A model generated the notes under the pieces. The model was given only the letters and a program-made list of their open reading frames with translations, was not told where the DNA came from and did not search any database. Positions 51,300-59,051 of a stretch of 64,000 nt of DNA are shown in pieces. The translations under genes were made by a program, and so were the position numbers. The first letter of the stretch is position 1; each line of letters opens with the position of its first letter. Source of the stretch: Streptomyces sp. CBMA152 (lineage in GTDB: Bacteria; Actinomycetota; Actinomycetes; Streptomycetales; Streptomycetaceae); NCBI RefSeq assembly GCF_014596475.1, contig NZ_MECJ01000033.1, positions 1 to 64,000 on the forward strand. Direction: 5' to 3'.

Positions 51300-52535
51300 G
51301 TGTCGTCTCAGTCCCCCAGTAATTCGAGCGTCTCGACCGACCAAGACGGGCAGGGCAAGAACCCTGCAGCCGGCTTCGGTGCCAATGAGTGGCTCGTCGA
51401 CGAGATCTACCAGCAGTACCTCCAGGACCCCAATTCGGTCGACCGTGCCTGGTGGGACTTCTTCGCCGACTACAAGCCGGGTACGCCCGGTACGGCGGAC
51501 AAGCCCGTCGCGGGAAGTGCTCCCGCCGCAGCCGCGGGGGCTGCGGTAGCCCCCCCGGTGGCCGCTCCGGCCACCCCGGCTCCGGCCCCGGTCGCCACCT
51601 CCGGTGACGACGGCGCGTACGTCACGCCGCTGGTCCGCAAGCTCGCCTCCGAGTCCGGTGTGGACCTGGGCGCGGTCAAGGGCACCGGCGTCGGTGGCCG
51701 TATCCGCAAGCAGGACGTCATCGCCGCGGCCGAGGCCGCCAAGGCCGTCGCCCCGGCGCCGGTCGCGGCCGCCGCCCCCGCCGCGAAGGCCGCCCCCTCC
51801 CTGGAGGCGTCCCCGCTGCGCGGCCAGACGGTCAAGATGACCCGCATGCGCAAGGTCATCGGCGACAACATGATGAAGGCGCTGCACACGCAGGCCCAGC
51901 TGACCTCGGTCGTCGAGGTCGACATCACCAAGCTGATGAAGCTGCGCGCGGCCGCGAAGGACTCCTTCGCCGCCCGCGAGGGCGTCAAGCTCTCCCCGAT
52001 GCCGTTCTTCGTCAAGGCGGCGGCCCAGGCGCTGAAGGCCCACCCGGTCGTCAACGCCCGGATCAACGAGGACGAGGGCACCATCACGTACTTCGACTCG
52101 GAGAACATCGGCATCGCCGTGGACTCCGAGAAGGGTCTGATGACGCCGGTCATCAAGGGTGCGGGCGACCTGAACCTCGCCGGTATCTCGAAGGCGACCG
52201 CCGAGCTGGCCGGCAAGGTCCGCGCCAACAAGATCACCCCGGACGAGCTGTCCGGCGCGACCTTCACGATCAGCAACACCGGCTCGCGCGGTGCGCTGTT
52301 CGACACGGTCATCGTGCCCCCGAACCAGGTCGCGATCCTGGGCATCGGCGCCACGGTCAAGCGCCCGGCGGTCATCGAGACGGCCGAGGGCACGGTCATC
52401 GGCGTCCGTGACATGACGTACCTGTCGCTCTCCTACGACCACCGCCTGGTCGACGGCGCCGACGCGGCCCGTTACCTGACGGCCGTCAAGGCGATCCTGG
52501 AGGCCGGCGAGTTCGAGGTCGAGCTCGGCCTGTAA
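51300..52535 (+). CDS. Chimeric KGD N-terminus / SucB E3-binding and succinyltransferase domains
   Basis: 411 residues in one intact frame from two TCA-cycle genes. Residues 1-~65 (MSSQSPSNSS, then NEWLVDEIYQQYLQDPNSVD and RAWWDFFADYKPG) are the N-terminus of actinobacterial KGD (2-oxoglutarate dehydrogenase E1 with an internal E2-like domain, normally ~1250 residues). After a Pro/Ala linker, residues from about 108 (VTPLVRKLASESGVDL, GVGGRIRKQDV) are the peripheral-subunit (E3)-binding domain and ~175-411 the catalytic core of SucB, including active-site HRLVDG (H381, D385) and the usual C-terminus EAGEFEVELGL. The KGD E1 and SucB lipoyl domains are absent. Natural recombinant or misassembly are both possible. 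GTG 51300 follows GAGGG. Confidence 0.9.
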   Translation: MSSQSPSNSSVSTDQDGQGKNPAAGFGANEWLVDEIYQQYLQDPNSVDRAWWDFFADYKPGTPGTADKPVAGSAPAAAAGAAVAPPVAAPATPAPAPVATSGDDGAYVTPLVRKLASESGVDLGAVKGTGVGGRIRKQDVIAAAEAAKAVAPAPVAAAAPAAKAAPSLEASPLRGQTVKMTRMRKVIGDNMMKALHTQAQLTSVVEVDITKLMKLRAAAKDSFAAREGVKLSPMPFFVKAAAQALKAHPVVNARINEDEGTITYFDSENIGIAVDSEKGLMTPVIKGAGDLNLAGISKATAELAGKVRANKITPDELSGATFTISNTGSRGALFDTVIVPPNQVAILGIGATVKRPAVIETAEGTVIGVRDMTYLSLSYDHRLVDGADAARYLTAVKAILEAGEFEVELGL

Positions 52536-52563
52536 GGCGCGCGGCCGTACGGTCTGTGACGAA

Positions 52564-52600
52564 GGCGCCCCCGCCCGGAGTGATTCCTGGTGGGGGCGCC
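52564..52600 (+). terminator. Terminator after the chimeric gene
   Basis: GGCGCCCCC (52564-52572) pairs with GGGGGCGCC (52592-52600) around a 19-base loop. Confidence 0.6.
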
Positions 52601-52643
52601 GCCGTATTGTCTAGAGGTCACCGCTCGCGTGAAGGAGCCCGTC

Positions 52644-53267
52644 ATGACCCCGCCCGTCGTCCACTCGCTGCGCGAGCAGATCCGCGAGCACATCGTGGAG
52701 GGGATCGTCAGTGGCCGCTGGAAGCCGGGTGAGCGGATCGTGGAGCGGCGGATCGCGGTGGAGCTCCAGGTCAGCCAGACTCCCGTGCGGGAGGCGCTGC
52801 GGGAGCTGGAGTCGCTGCGGCTGATCGAGTCGGCGCCCAACAAGGGTGTACGCGTACGGAACTTGACCGCTGCCGACCTGGAGGAGAGCTACCCCGTACG
52901 GGCCGGTCTGGAGCAGATCGCCGCCGAGCTGGCGGCGGACCGGCTGGCCGCCGACTGCTCGGCGCTTGAGCCGCATGTGGCGGCGCTGTACGAGGCGGAT
53001 GCGGTGGCGGACGGGACGGCGCAGGTGCGGCACACGGTGGGGTTCCACCGTGAACTGGTCCGTGCTGCGGGCAACAGTGTGCTGCTGCACACGTGGGAGG
53101 GCCTGGGGATCGAGGTCTTCACCGCGCTGTCCATCCGGTGGCTGGGGACGGTGCAGAAGTCCTACGCGGAGGAGCACCAGGAGCTGGTGGAGGCCTTCCG
53201 CCGCCACGATCCGCGCATCGGCACCCTGGTCAAGTCCCACGTCCTGGGCTGCGCGCCCCGGGCCTAG
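52644..53267 (+). CDS. GntR/FadR-family transcriptional regulator
   Basis: 207 residues. An N-terminal GntR winged helix (LREQIREHIVEGIVSGRWKP, then QVSQTPVREALRELESLRLI) is followed by an FCD-type helical ligand domain with possible metal ligands in HTVGFHRELVRAAGN. ATG 52644 follows AAGGAG. It sits between the SucB part and aceE, its usual position in streptomycetes as I recall, and may respond to a central-carbon acid and control aceE. The upstream spacer contains TATTGTCTAGAGG, a possible promoter/operator. Confidence 0.9.
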   Translation: MTPPVVHSLREQIREHIVEGIVSGRWKPGERIVERRIAVELQVSQTPVREALRELESLRLIESAPNKGVRVRNLTAADLEESYPVRAGLEQIAAELAADRLAADCSALEPHVAALYEADAVADGTAQVRHTVGFHRELVRAAGNSVLLHTWEGLGIEVFTALSIRWLGTVQKSYAEEHQELVEAFRRHDPRIGTLVKSHVLGCAPRA

Positions 53268-53389
53268 CCGGTCCTGGCCCCACCCCACCCCTTCCCTAAA
53301 CCCTCCGGGGGTGGGTGGGGGCGGAGGAGGGTTACCCGGGGGCGAAGCCCCCGGACCCCCGGGCGGGGCTGCGCCCCTGCACCCCGCTT

Positions 53390-53505
53390 CGGCTGCGGAT
53401 CGTGCTGGGTTGCTCGCGCAGTTCCCCGCGCCCCTTAAATGGGCCCTTCGGGCCCTCCTAGGGGCGCGGGGAACTGCGCGACCAGCCCCCACCGGCCCGC
53501 AGCCG
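53390..53505. repeat. Dispersed inverted repeat, copy 5
   Basis: The fullest copy: outer arm CGGCTGCGGATCGTGCTGGG, core CGCGCAGTTCCCCGCGCCCC, an inner hairpin GGGCCCTTCGGGCCC, then the complementary core and an outer arm ending GCAGCCG. It follows the FadR-type gene and precedes the aceE promoter. Confidence 0.85.
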
Positions 53506-53690
53506 ACCGAGGGGCCCGGGGCGCAGCCCCGGATCGGTGTAGGGACGGAGGGGGTGGGACCCGCTCATACTCCGGCACCCCCGCTCATCCGCACCCCACC
53601 CCACCTGCGAAAACAAGGCACCCCGTGCCCCATTCCGCGGCACCCTGTGCCGACTTTCCCGTTCTCGCGAAGTTTTTCGCTCAACACTTT

Positions 53691-53705
53691 GATCGATCAT
53701 CGATC
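53691..53705 (+). promoter_or_regulatory. Palindromic operator-like site upstream of aceE
   Basis: GATCGAT-C-ATCGATC is a perfect 15-bp palindrome about 100 bp before the aceE start, inside the most AT-rich part of the region. The adjacent FadR-type regulator, or another GntR-type protein, is a candidate ligand; this is inference. Confidence 0.55.
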
Positions 53706-53806
53706 GTCGGCTTACAGTCAACGGCGGACTTACCCGGTCCACCGCCCTGTCCTGCCAGACAAGGCCCCTTTTTCTCCACCCCCCTCCAGTCCGGAAGGCG
53801 GCGATC

Positions 53807-56506
53807 ATGACCGACCCCGTAGCCAAGTTTCCGAGCGAGCTCGACCAGCTCCCGGACCGTGACACCGAGGAGACCGCCGAGTGGGCGGCCTCCCTCGATG
53901 CCGTCGCCAAGGCCGCCGGCCCGCACCGGGCCGCGTATCTGATGCGCCGCACGCTCCAGCACGCCGAGGGTGCGGGCCTGGCCCTGCCCAAGCTGCTGGA
54001 GACGGACTACGTCAACACCATCCCCAGCTCCGCCGAGCCCGTCATCGACGGTGACGAGGAGATGGAGCGCCGGATCACGGCCTGGAACCGGTGGAACGCC
54101 GCCGCCATGGTCACCCGCGGCTCCAAGCACGGCGTCGGCGGCCACATAGCCACCTTCGCCTCCGCCGCCTGGCTTTACGAGACCGGCTTCAACCACTTCT
54201 TCCGTGGCAAGGAAGCAGACGGGTCCGGGGACCAGCTCTACATCCAGGGCCACGCCTCCCCCGGCATCTACGCCCGCGCCTTCCTCGACGGCCGACTCAA
54301 CGAGACCCACCTCGACAACTTCCGGCAGGAGTCCGGCGGCAACGGCCTGCCCTCCTACCCGCACCCCCGTCGCCTCCCCTGGCTGTGGGAGTTCCCGACC
54401 GTCTCCATGGGTCTCGGTCCGCTCTCCGCCATTTACCAGGCTCGGTTCAACCGGTATCTCACCAACCGGAAGATCAAGGACGTCTCGGCGTCCCACGTCT
54501 GGGCCTTCCTCGGTGACGGCGAGATGGACGAGCCCGAGTCGACCGCCGCACTCGCGCTCGCCGCGCGTGAGGGCCTGGACAACCTGACCTTCGTCATCAA
54601 CTGCAACCTGCAGCGCCTCGACGGTCCGGTCCGCGCCAACTTCAAGATCGTGCAGGAGCTGGAGGCCCAGTTCCGCGGTGCCGGCTGGAACGTCGTGAAG
54701 TCGCTGTGGGGCGGCGCCTGGGACGAGCTGTTCGCGCTCGACACCACCGGCGCCCTCGTCCGGCGCCTGCGCGAGGTCCCGGACGCGCAGGTCCAGACGT
54801 ACCAGACCCGCGACGCCGCCTACATCCGCGAGGACTTCTTCGGCAAGGACGCGGCCCTCGTCGAGATGGCGAAGCTGCTCTCCGACGACAAGATCCTTGA
54901 GTGCTTCCACCTCTCGCGCGGTGGTCACGAGCCCCGCAAGGTGTACGCCGCGTACAAGGCCGCCCTCGAATTCAAGGGCGCGCCCAGCGTCATCCTGGCG
55001 CAGACCGTCAAGGGCTTCACCCTCGGTGAGGGCTTCGCGTCCAAGAACGCGAACCACCAGATGAAGAAGCTCTCCAACGACGAGTTCAAGAACATGCGGG
55101 ATCTGCTGGACCTGCCTATCTCCGACTCTCAGTTCGTTGACGGCGTCGTGCCTTATGGCCACCCCGGTGCCGACTCCGCCGAGGTCCGCTACCTCCAGGA
55201 GCGGCGCGCCGCCCTCGGTGGTCCCGCCCCGGCCCGCCGCACCCACGCGCTCGCTCCGCTGCCCGCCCCGGCCGACAAGGCGTTCGCCGCCTTCGACAAG
55301 GGCTCCGGCAACCAGTCCATGGCCACCACCATGGCGTTCGTGCGGCTCGTCAAGGACCTCATCCGCGACAAGGAGACCGGCAAGCGCTGGGTCCCGATCG
55401 TCCCGGACGAGGCCCGTACGTTCGGTATGGAGTCGCTGTTCCCCTCGCTCGGCATCTACTCGCCGAAGGGCCAGACGTACGAGCCGGTCGACCGCGACCA
55501 GCTGATGTACTACCGCGAGGCCAAGGACGGCCAGATCCTCAACGAGGGGATCACCGAGGCCGGTTCGATGGCCGACTTCATCGCCGCCTCCAGCGCGTAC
55601 TCCACGCACGGCGAAGCGATGATCCCGTTCTACATCTTCTACTCGATGTTCGGCTGGCAGCGCACCGCCGACCAGATGTGGCAGCTCGGCGACCAGCTGG
55701 GCCGCGGCTTCCTGGTGGGCGCCACCGCCGGTCGTACGACCCTGACCGGTGAGGGCCTGCAGCACGCCGACGGCCACTCGCCGGTGATCGCCGCGACCAA
55801 CCCGGCGGCGCTGACGTACGACCCGGCGTTCGCGTACGAGATCGGCACCATCGTCAAGGACGGTCTGCGCCGGATGTACGGCGAGGCGGCCCCGGGCGAG
55901 GACCAGAACGTCTTCTACTACCTCACCGTCTACAACGAGCCCATGCCGCAGCCCGCCAAGCCGGCCGGGATCGACGAGGGCATCGTCAAGGGCCTCTACC
56001 GCTTCAACACGGCCGAGTCGGCCGGGCTGAACGTGGCCGGCGCCAACCCCGCGCGCATCCAGCTGCTCGGCTCCGGCACCGCGATCCACTGGACCCTTGA
56101 GGCCCAGAAGCTGCTCGCCGAGGAGTGGGGCGTGGCCGCCGATGTGTGGTCCGCGACCTCCTGGACCGAGCTGCGCCGCGACGCCCTGGAGGCGGACGCC
56201 GCGCTGCTGCGCGGCGAGGAGCGCGTGCCGTACGTACGCCAGGCGCTGGCCGGTGCCGAGGGCCCCGTCCTCGCGGTCAGCGACTACATGCGCCAGGTCC
56301 CGGACCAGATCGCGCAGTGGGTCGAGCAGGACTACTCCTCGCTCGGCGCCGACGGGTTCGGCCTCTCCGACACCCGTGACGCGGCCCGCCGCCACTTCGG
56401 CGTCGACGCCCAGTCGATCGTCGTCGCCGCCCTGGCCCAGCTGGCCCGCCGCGGCGAGGTCAAGGCCTCGTCCGTGAAGGAAGCCCGCGAGCGCTACGGG
56501 CTGTAA
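53807..56506 (+). CDS. aceE: Pyruvate dehydrogenase E1 component, homodimeric type
   Basis: 899 residues, the normal AceE size. The thiamine-diphosphate motif is GDGEMDEPES...NCNLQRLDG, and the early block AAMVTRGSKHGVGGHI and the C-terminal transketolase-like domain are intact. AceE decarboxylates pyruvate and acetylates the lipoyl groups of the E2 subunit; E2 and E3 genes are not in the window. ATG 53807 follows GGAAGGCGG. The gene has its own promoter region with a palindrome and ends in a perfect 42-nt palindrome. Confidence 0.97.
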   Translation: MTDPVAKFPSELDQLPDRDTEETAEWAASLDAVAKAAGPHRAAYLMRRTLQHAEGAGLALPKLLETDYVNTIPSSAEPVIDGDEEMERRITAWNRWNAAAMVTRGSKHGVGGHIATFASAAWLYETGFNHFFRGKEADGSGDQLYIQGHASPGIYARAFLDGRLNETHLDNFRQESGGNGLPSYPHPRRLPWLWEFPTVSMGLGPLSAIYQARFNRYLTNRKIKDVSASHVWAFLGDGEMDEPESTAALALAAREGLDNLTFVINCNLQRLDGPVRANFKIVQELEAQFRGAGWNVVKSLWGGAWDELFALDTTGALVRRLREVPDAQVQTYQTRDAAYIREDFFGKDAALVEMAKLLSDDKILECFHLSRGGHEPRKVYAAYKAALEFKGAPSVILAQTVKGFTLGEGFASKNANHQMKKLSNDEFKNMRDLLDLPISDSQFVDGVVPYGHPGADSAEVRYLQERRAALGGPAPARRTHALAPLPAPADKAFAAFDKGSGNQSMATTMAFVRLVKDLIRDKETGKRWVPIVPDEARTFGMESLFPSLGIYSPKGQTYEPVDRDQLMYYREAKDGQILNEGITEAGSMADFIAASSAYSTHGEAMIPFYIFYSMFGWQRTADQMWQLGDQLGRGFLVGATAGRTTLTGEGLQHADGHSPVIAATNPAALTYDPAFAYEIGTIVKDGLRRMYGEAAPGEDQNVFYYLTVYNEPMPQPAKPAGIDEGIVKGLYRFNTAESAGLNVAGANPARIQLLGSGTAIHWTLEAQKLLAEEWGVAADVWSATSWTELRRDALEADAALLRGEERVPYVRQALAGAEGPVLAVSDYMRQVPDQIAQWVEQDYSSLGADGFGLSDTRDAARRHFGVDAQSIVVAALAQLARRGEVKASSVKEARERYGL

Positions 56507-56517
56507 GCCCGACGCAC

Positions 56518-56559
56518 CGAGTGCCCTCCTCTCCGTACGTACGGAGAGGAGGGCACTCG
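56518..56559. terminator. Perfect 42-nt palindrome after aceE
   Basis: CGAGTGCCCTCCTCTCCGTA followed by C, and its exact complement: 21-bp arms without mismatch, 11 bp beyond the stop codon. It would fold on RNA with a minimal loop around GTAC. Confidence 0.85.
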
Positions 56560-56595
56560 CGTATCCACCCTCCGAACTCCCGCACCCGGTGCGCC

Positions 56596-56637
56596 CAATG
56601 GCAGGCTTCGGCAGACAACTCTCCTTCATTGGCAGGC
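56596..56637 (+). promoter_or_regulatory. CAATGGCAGGC/CATTGGCAGGC repeat upstream of the first GntR gene
   Basis: CAATGGCAGGC (56596-56606) and CATTGGCAGGC (56627-56637) are direct repeats 31 bp apart, about three helical turns. Related sequences stand before the paralogous GntR gene (57884-57944). Likely binding sites of one or both regulators. Confidence 0.5.
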
Positions 56638-56654
56638 CGTTGTAGAGTGGAGGC

Positions 56655-57554
56655 GTGTCTGGAGACAGCGCGTCACCCGGCGGACAGCGGCGTCCGCGGG
56701 ATGTGGTCGCGGACGGCCTGCGCGAGCACATCCTGGGCGGCGGCCTGCGCGTCGGCGCCCGGATCCCCACCCAGGCCGAGCTCTGCGAGCGGTACGACGT
56801 CTCGCGCGGCGCGGTGCGCGGCGCGCTCGTCCTGCTTGAGCAGGAGGGCCTGATCAAACGGGCCCAGCAGGGCACTCCCCCGACGGTGTCGCGGCCCCTC
56901 GCGACGGTGGGACACACCGTGCCCGGGACGCGCCGCCATTCGCCCCGCCCGGCCGGCATCTTCCTCGGCGAGCGCGTCGCGCAGTACTTCCACCAGGACG
57001 AGGTCACGATCGACGCGTACTGCCTCAACGGCGAGACGCTGGCATCCGCCCTGGCAGGCCCGTTGGTCGCGGTCGGCGCCGGGGGTCCCCGGCCGGGCCG
57101 GGTCGCGGTGCGCGTGCTGCTGCCGGACGCGGAGGCGCCGCTCGCGCTCCCGGCCGTCGTCGACGACCCGGAGAACAGCCGCCCGCGCGAGCGGCTGCGC
57201 GAGGCGACCGCCCATATTTACGGCTCGCTACGGCACTCGCTGCGGATGCTCAAGGTGCGCGGGCTGATCCCGGATGTATCGGTCGAGGCGCGGAAGGTCT
57301 CCATCACCCCGACCCAGAAGGTGTACATCCTCAACGGCGAGGAGGTTCTTGCCGGTCACTACCAAGTCCAGTCGCGCACCGTCGACCTCGACCGGGACCC
57401 GATCGAGATCTACGACATGCTCGGCGTGGAGGGCATGCTCTTCCGGCACACCGCGGTTGATGGTGACCATGTGACGGGTGCGTACGTCCAGCAGACCCAG
57501 CTGTGGTTCGACTCGCTGTGGGACACGATTGCGCGGCCGCTGGACAGCGGTTGA
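56655..57554 (+). CDS. GntR-family regulator, paralogue 1
   Basis: 299 residues. GntR helix-turn-helix at the N-terminus (DVVADGLREHILGGGLRVGA, then YDVSRGAVRGALVLLEQEGL). The C-terminal ~210 residues are not a typical FCD or UTRA domain as far as I can see, but match those of the GntR protein at 58097 (RVAVRVLLPD, SLRHSLRMLKVRGLI, LWFDSLWDTIARPL). TAGAGT at 56643-56648, six bases before GTG 56655, suggests a leaderless mRNA. Targets probably include the CAATGGC repeats. Confidence 0.82.
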   Translation: MSGDSASPGGQRRPRDVVADGLREHILGGGLRVGARIPTQAELCERYDVSRGAVRGALVLLEQEGLIKRAQQGTPPTVSRPLATVGHTVPGTRRHSPRPAGIFLGERVAQYFHQDEVTIDAYCLNGETLASALAGPLVAVGAGGPRPGRVAVRVLLPDAEAPLALPAVVDDPENSRPRERLREATAHIYGSLRHSLRMLKVRGLIPDVSVEARKVSITPTQKVYILNGEEVLAGHYQVQSRTVDLDRDPIEIYDMLGVEGMLFRHTAVDGDHVTGAYVQQTQLWFDSLWDTIARPLDSG

Positions 57555-57562
57555 CCGTATGA

Positions 57563-57610
57563 CATGTGCGGGCCGTATGTGGCTGGTCGCGCAGTTCCCC
57601 GCGCCCCTCA
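57563..57610. repeat. Dispersed inverted repeat, half copy 6
   Basis: Left arm only: GTGCGGGCCGTATGTGGCTG, then the CGCGCAGTTCCCCGCGCCCC core and TCAAGTGACCC. It lies between the convergent ends of the GntR gene and the small membrane protein gene. Confidence 0.75.
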
Positions 57611-57620
57611 AGTGACCCAC

Positions 57621-57839
57621 TCAGCGTGCTGCTGCCATCAGTAGTACAACCACTACCGCCGCTACACACAGCAGCGTCCCCGACGATCGCGGCTCCTTCG
57701 GCTTGGCCGGGGTGCCCGACTCCTTCACCAGCAGCACCCCCAGCACCGCTCCGACCAACCCCGCCGGACCCAGCGCCGACGTCAACAGCCCCGCGTGCGA
57801 CAGCAGTTCCCAAAAGATCTCCACTCGGGTCGCCCCCAT
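57621..57839 (-). CDS. Small membrane protein
   Basis: 72 residues, starting MGATRVEIFWELLSHAGLLT, with two hydrophobic segments (LGPAGLVGAVLGVLLV and GTLLCVAAVVVVLLMAAA) joined by a charged loop. ATG 57839 follows GGAGGT. It lies between the two paralogous GntR genes on the opposite strand and shares the promoter space with the second; it may be a target of one of them. I recognise no family. Confidence 0.65.
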   Translation of the reverse strand: MGATRVEIFWELLSHAGLLTSALGPAGLVGAVLGVLLVKESGTPAKPKEPRSSGTLLCVAAVVVVLLMAAAR

Positions 57840-57883
57840 GGCACCTCCTCCGGTCTTGGCCCGAAGCGGCCGCAATCTGTGCG

Positions 57884-57944
57884 ATTGGCGGCCCATTGGC
57901 CGAGAGAATCTGTTCCCTTCTCCTACCCGGACCCAATGGCGGCC
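57884..57944. promoter_or_regulatory. CAATGGC-type repeats between the small membrane protein and second GntR gene
   Basis: ATTGGCGGC (57884-57892), CATTGGCC (57894-57901) and CAATGGCGGCC (57934-57944) recur in the divergent promoter region and resemble the repeats at 56596-56637. Confidence 0.45.
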
Positions 57945-58096
57945 ATCGGCGCCGCACTGGCTGCACATCGGTCAACCTGGGCCGGTCGCCCGGGCATCGC
58001 CCGTCCCCAACCGGTCAACCATCCGGTCAAGTACGGCAGTTGACCGGTGGACGCAGGTCTCTGTCCCTGACCGACCGGGAGTTGTAGCCTCGCGAC

Positions 58097-58942
58097 GTGG
58101 AGATCCCCGAGCACCCCCGCTACCGCTCGGTCGCCGACGATCTGCGCCGACAGATCCGCGACGGCCGGCTGAACCCGGGCGATCTGCTGCCCAAGCAGCA
58201 GCAGTTGCAGCGGCGTTACGGGGTGGGGCGGGGCACCGTGCAGAGCGCGCTTCAGGTGCTGCGCGACGAGGGGCTGATCGACGAGGGCGTGCCGGGGCGG
58301 GCGGCCCGGGTTGCCAATCAGATGGCCAACCTCCAGCCATTGGCGTACTACATCGAACGCGCCTTCTCGGCCCGCCGGGTCTCGCTCGACGTGTGGTCGC
58401 TCGACACCGAGCAGCTGTCCCGGGCCGTGCAGAACGAGGCCGAGGCGATCCGGCAGGGGCGCAGGCCCAGCCCCGACTCGATCCGGGTGCGGGTGCTGCT
58501 GCCCGATCTGACCACCCGGCACCCGTTTCCGCGCGCGGTCGGCGACCCCGACGACATCCGGCCGCTGCTGCGGCTGCGCCATGTGATCCGTACGTACGCG
58601 GGAGCGCTTGAGCACTCGCTCACCCTGCTGGCCGAGGAGCGTCTGGTGGAACGGGTGTCGGTGGAGATCCGGGGGCTGCCGACGATTCCCGGCGAGAAGC
58701 GGTACATCATCAACGACGCCGAGATGATCACCGGCTACTACCGGCTGCGCGAGACCCGGATGCACAACAACCCGGACGGCGCCGCCATCGACGTACTGGA
58801 GCTGCACAGCGACGCGCTCTTCCCCTCGCCGCTGGACGCCAACGGGTCGAGCGCCCTGGAGCGGGCCCGCTTCGAGCAGATAAAGGTGTGGTTCGAGTCC
58901 CGCTGGGAGAACATCGCCGAGCCGCTGCCGCTGGGCGATTGA
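58097..58942 (+). CDS. GntR-family regulator, paralogue 2
   Basis: 281 residues. The winged helix (YRSVADDLRRQIRDGRLNPG, then YGVGRGTVQSALQVLRDEGL) is followed by the same uncommon C-terminal domain as the gene at 56655 (IRVRVLLPDLTTRHPF, ALEHSLTLLAEERL, VWFESRWENIAEPLPLG). TAGCCT at 58085-58090, six bases before GTG 58097, predicts a leaderless transcript. The two regulators probably arose by duplication and may compete for the shared CAATGGC-type sites. Confidence 0.82.
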   Translation: MEIPEHPRYRSVADDLRRQIRDGRLNPGDLLPKQQQLQRRYGVGRGTVQSALQVLRDEGLIDEGVPGRAARVANQMANLQPLAYYIERAFSARRVSLDVWSLDTEQLSRAVQNEAEAIRQGRRPSPDSIRVRVLLPDLTTRHPFPRAVGDPDDIRPLLRLRHVIRTYAGALEHSLTLLAEERLVERVSVEIRGLPTIPGEKRYIINDAEMITGYYRLRETRMHNNPDGAAIDVLELHSDALFPSPLDANGSSALERARFEQIKVWFESRWENIAEPLPLGD

Positions 58943-59051
58943 GCGGGTGGCGGGGCCGGTGGGGCGAGTGATCCGTTTCAGCCGCCCGAAGGGCTGATTT
59001 GTACGGCTCCGCGTGCGCGGCCCCCCGCGAGCCACGATGCTGGATCCCGTG

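Larger units (their letters stand above)
53268..53806. other. Intergenic region before aceE
   Basis: 539 bases with no gene. It holds GC-rich hairpins (GGGGGCGAAGCCCCC at 53338-53352), a full copy of the dispersed inverted repeat and, in an unusually AT-rich stretch (53660-53730), the palindrome at 53691 that probably marks the aceE promoter. Confidence 0.55.

Noticed and set aside
53681..57028. 1115-codon minus-strand open frame over aceE
   Set aside because: Antisense shadow of aceE, which is intact and full length; long antisense frames are common at this GC content.
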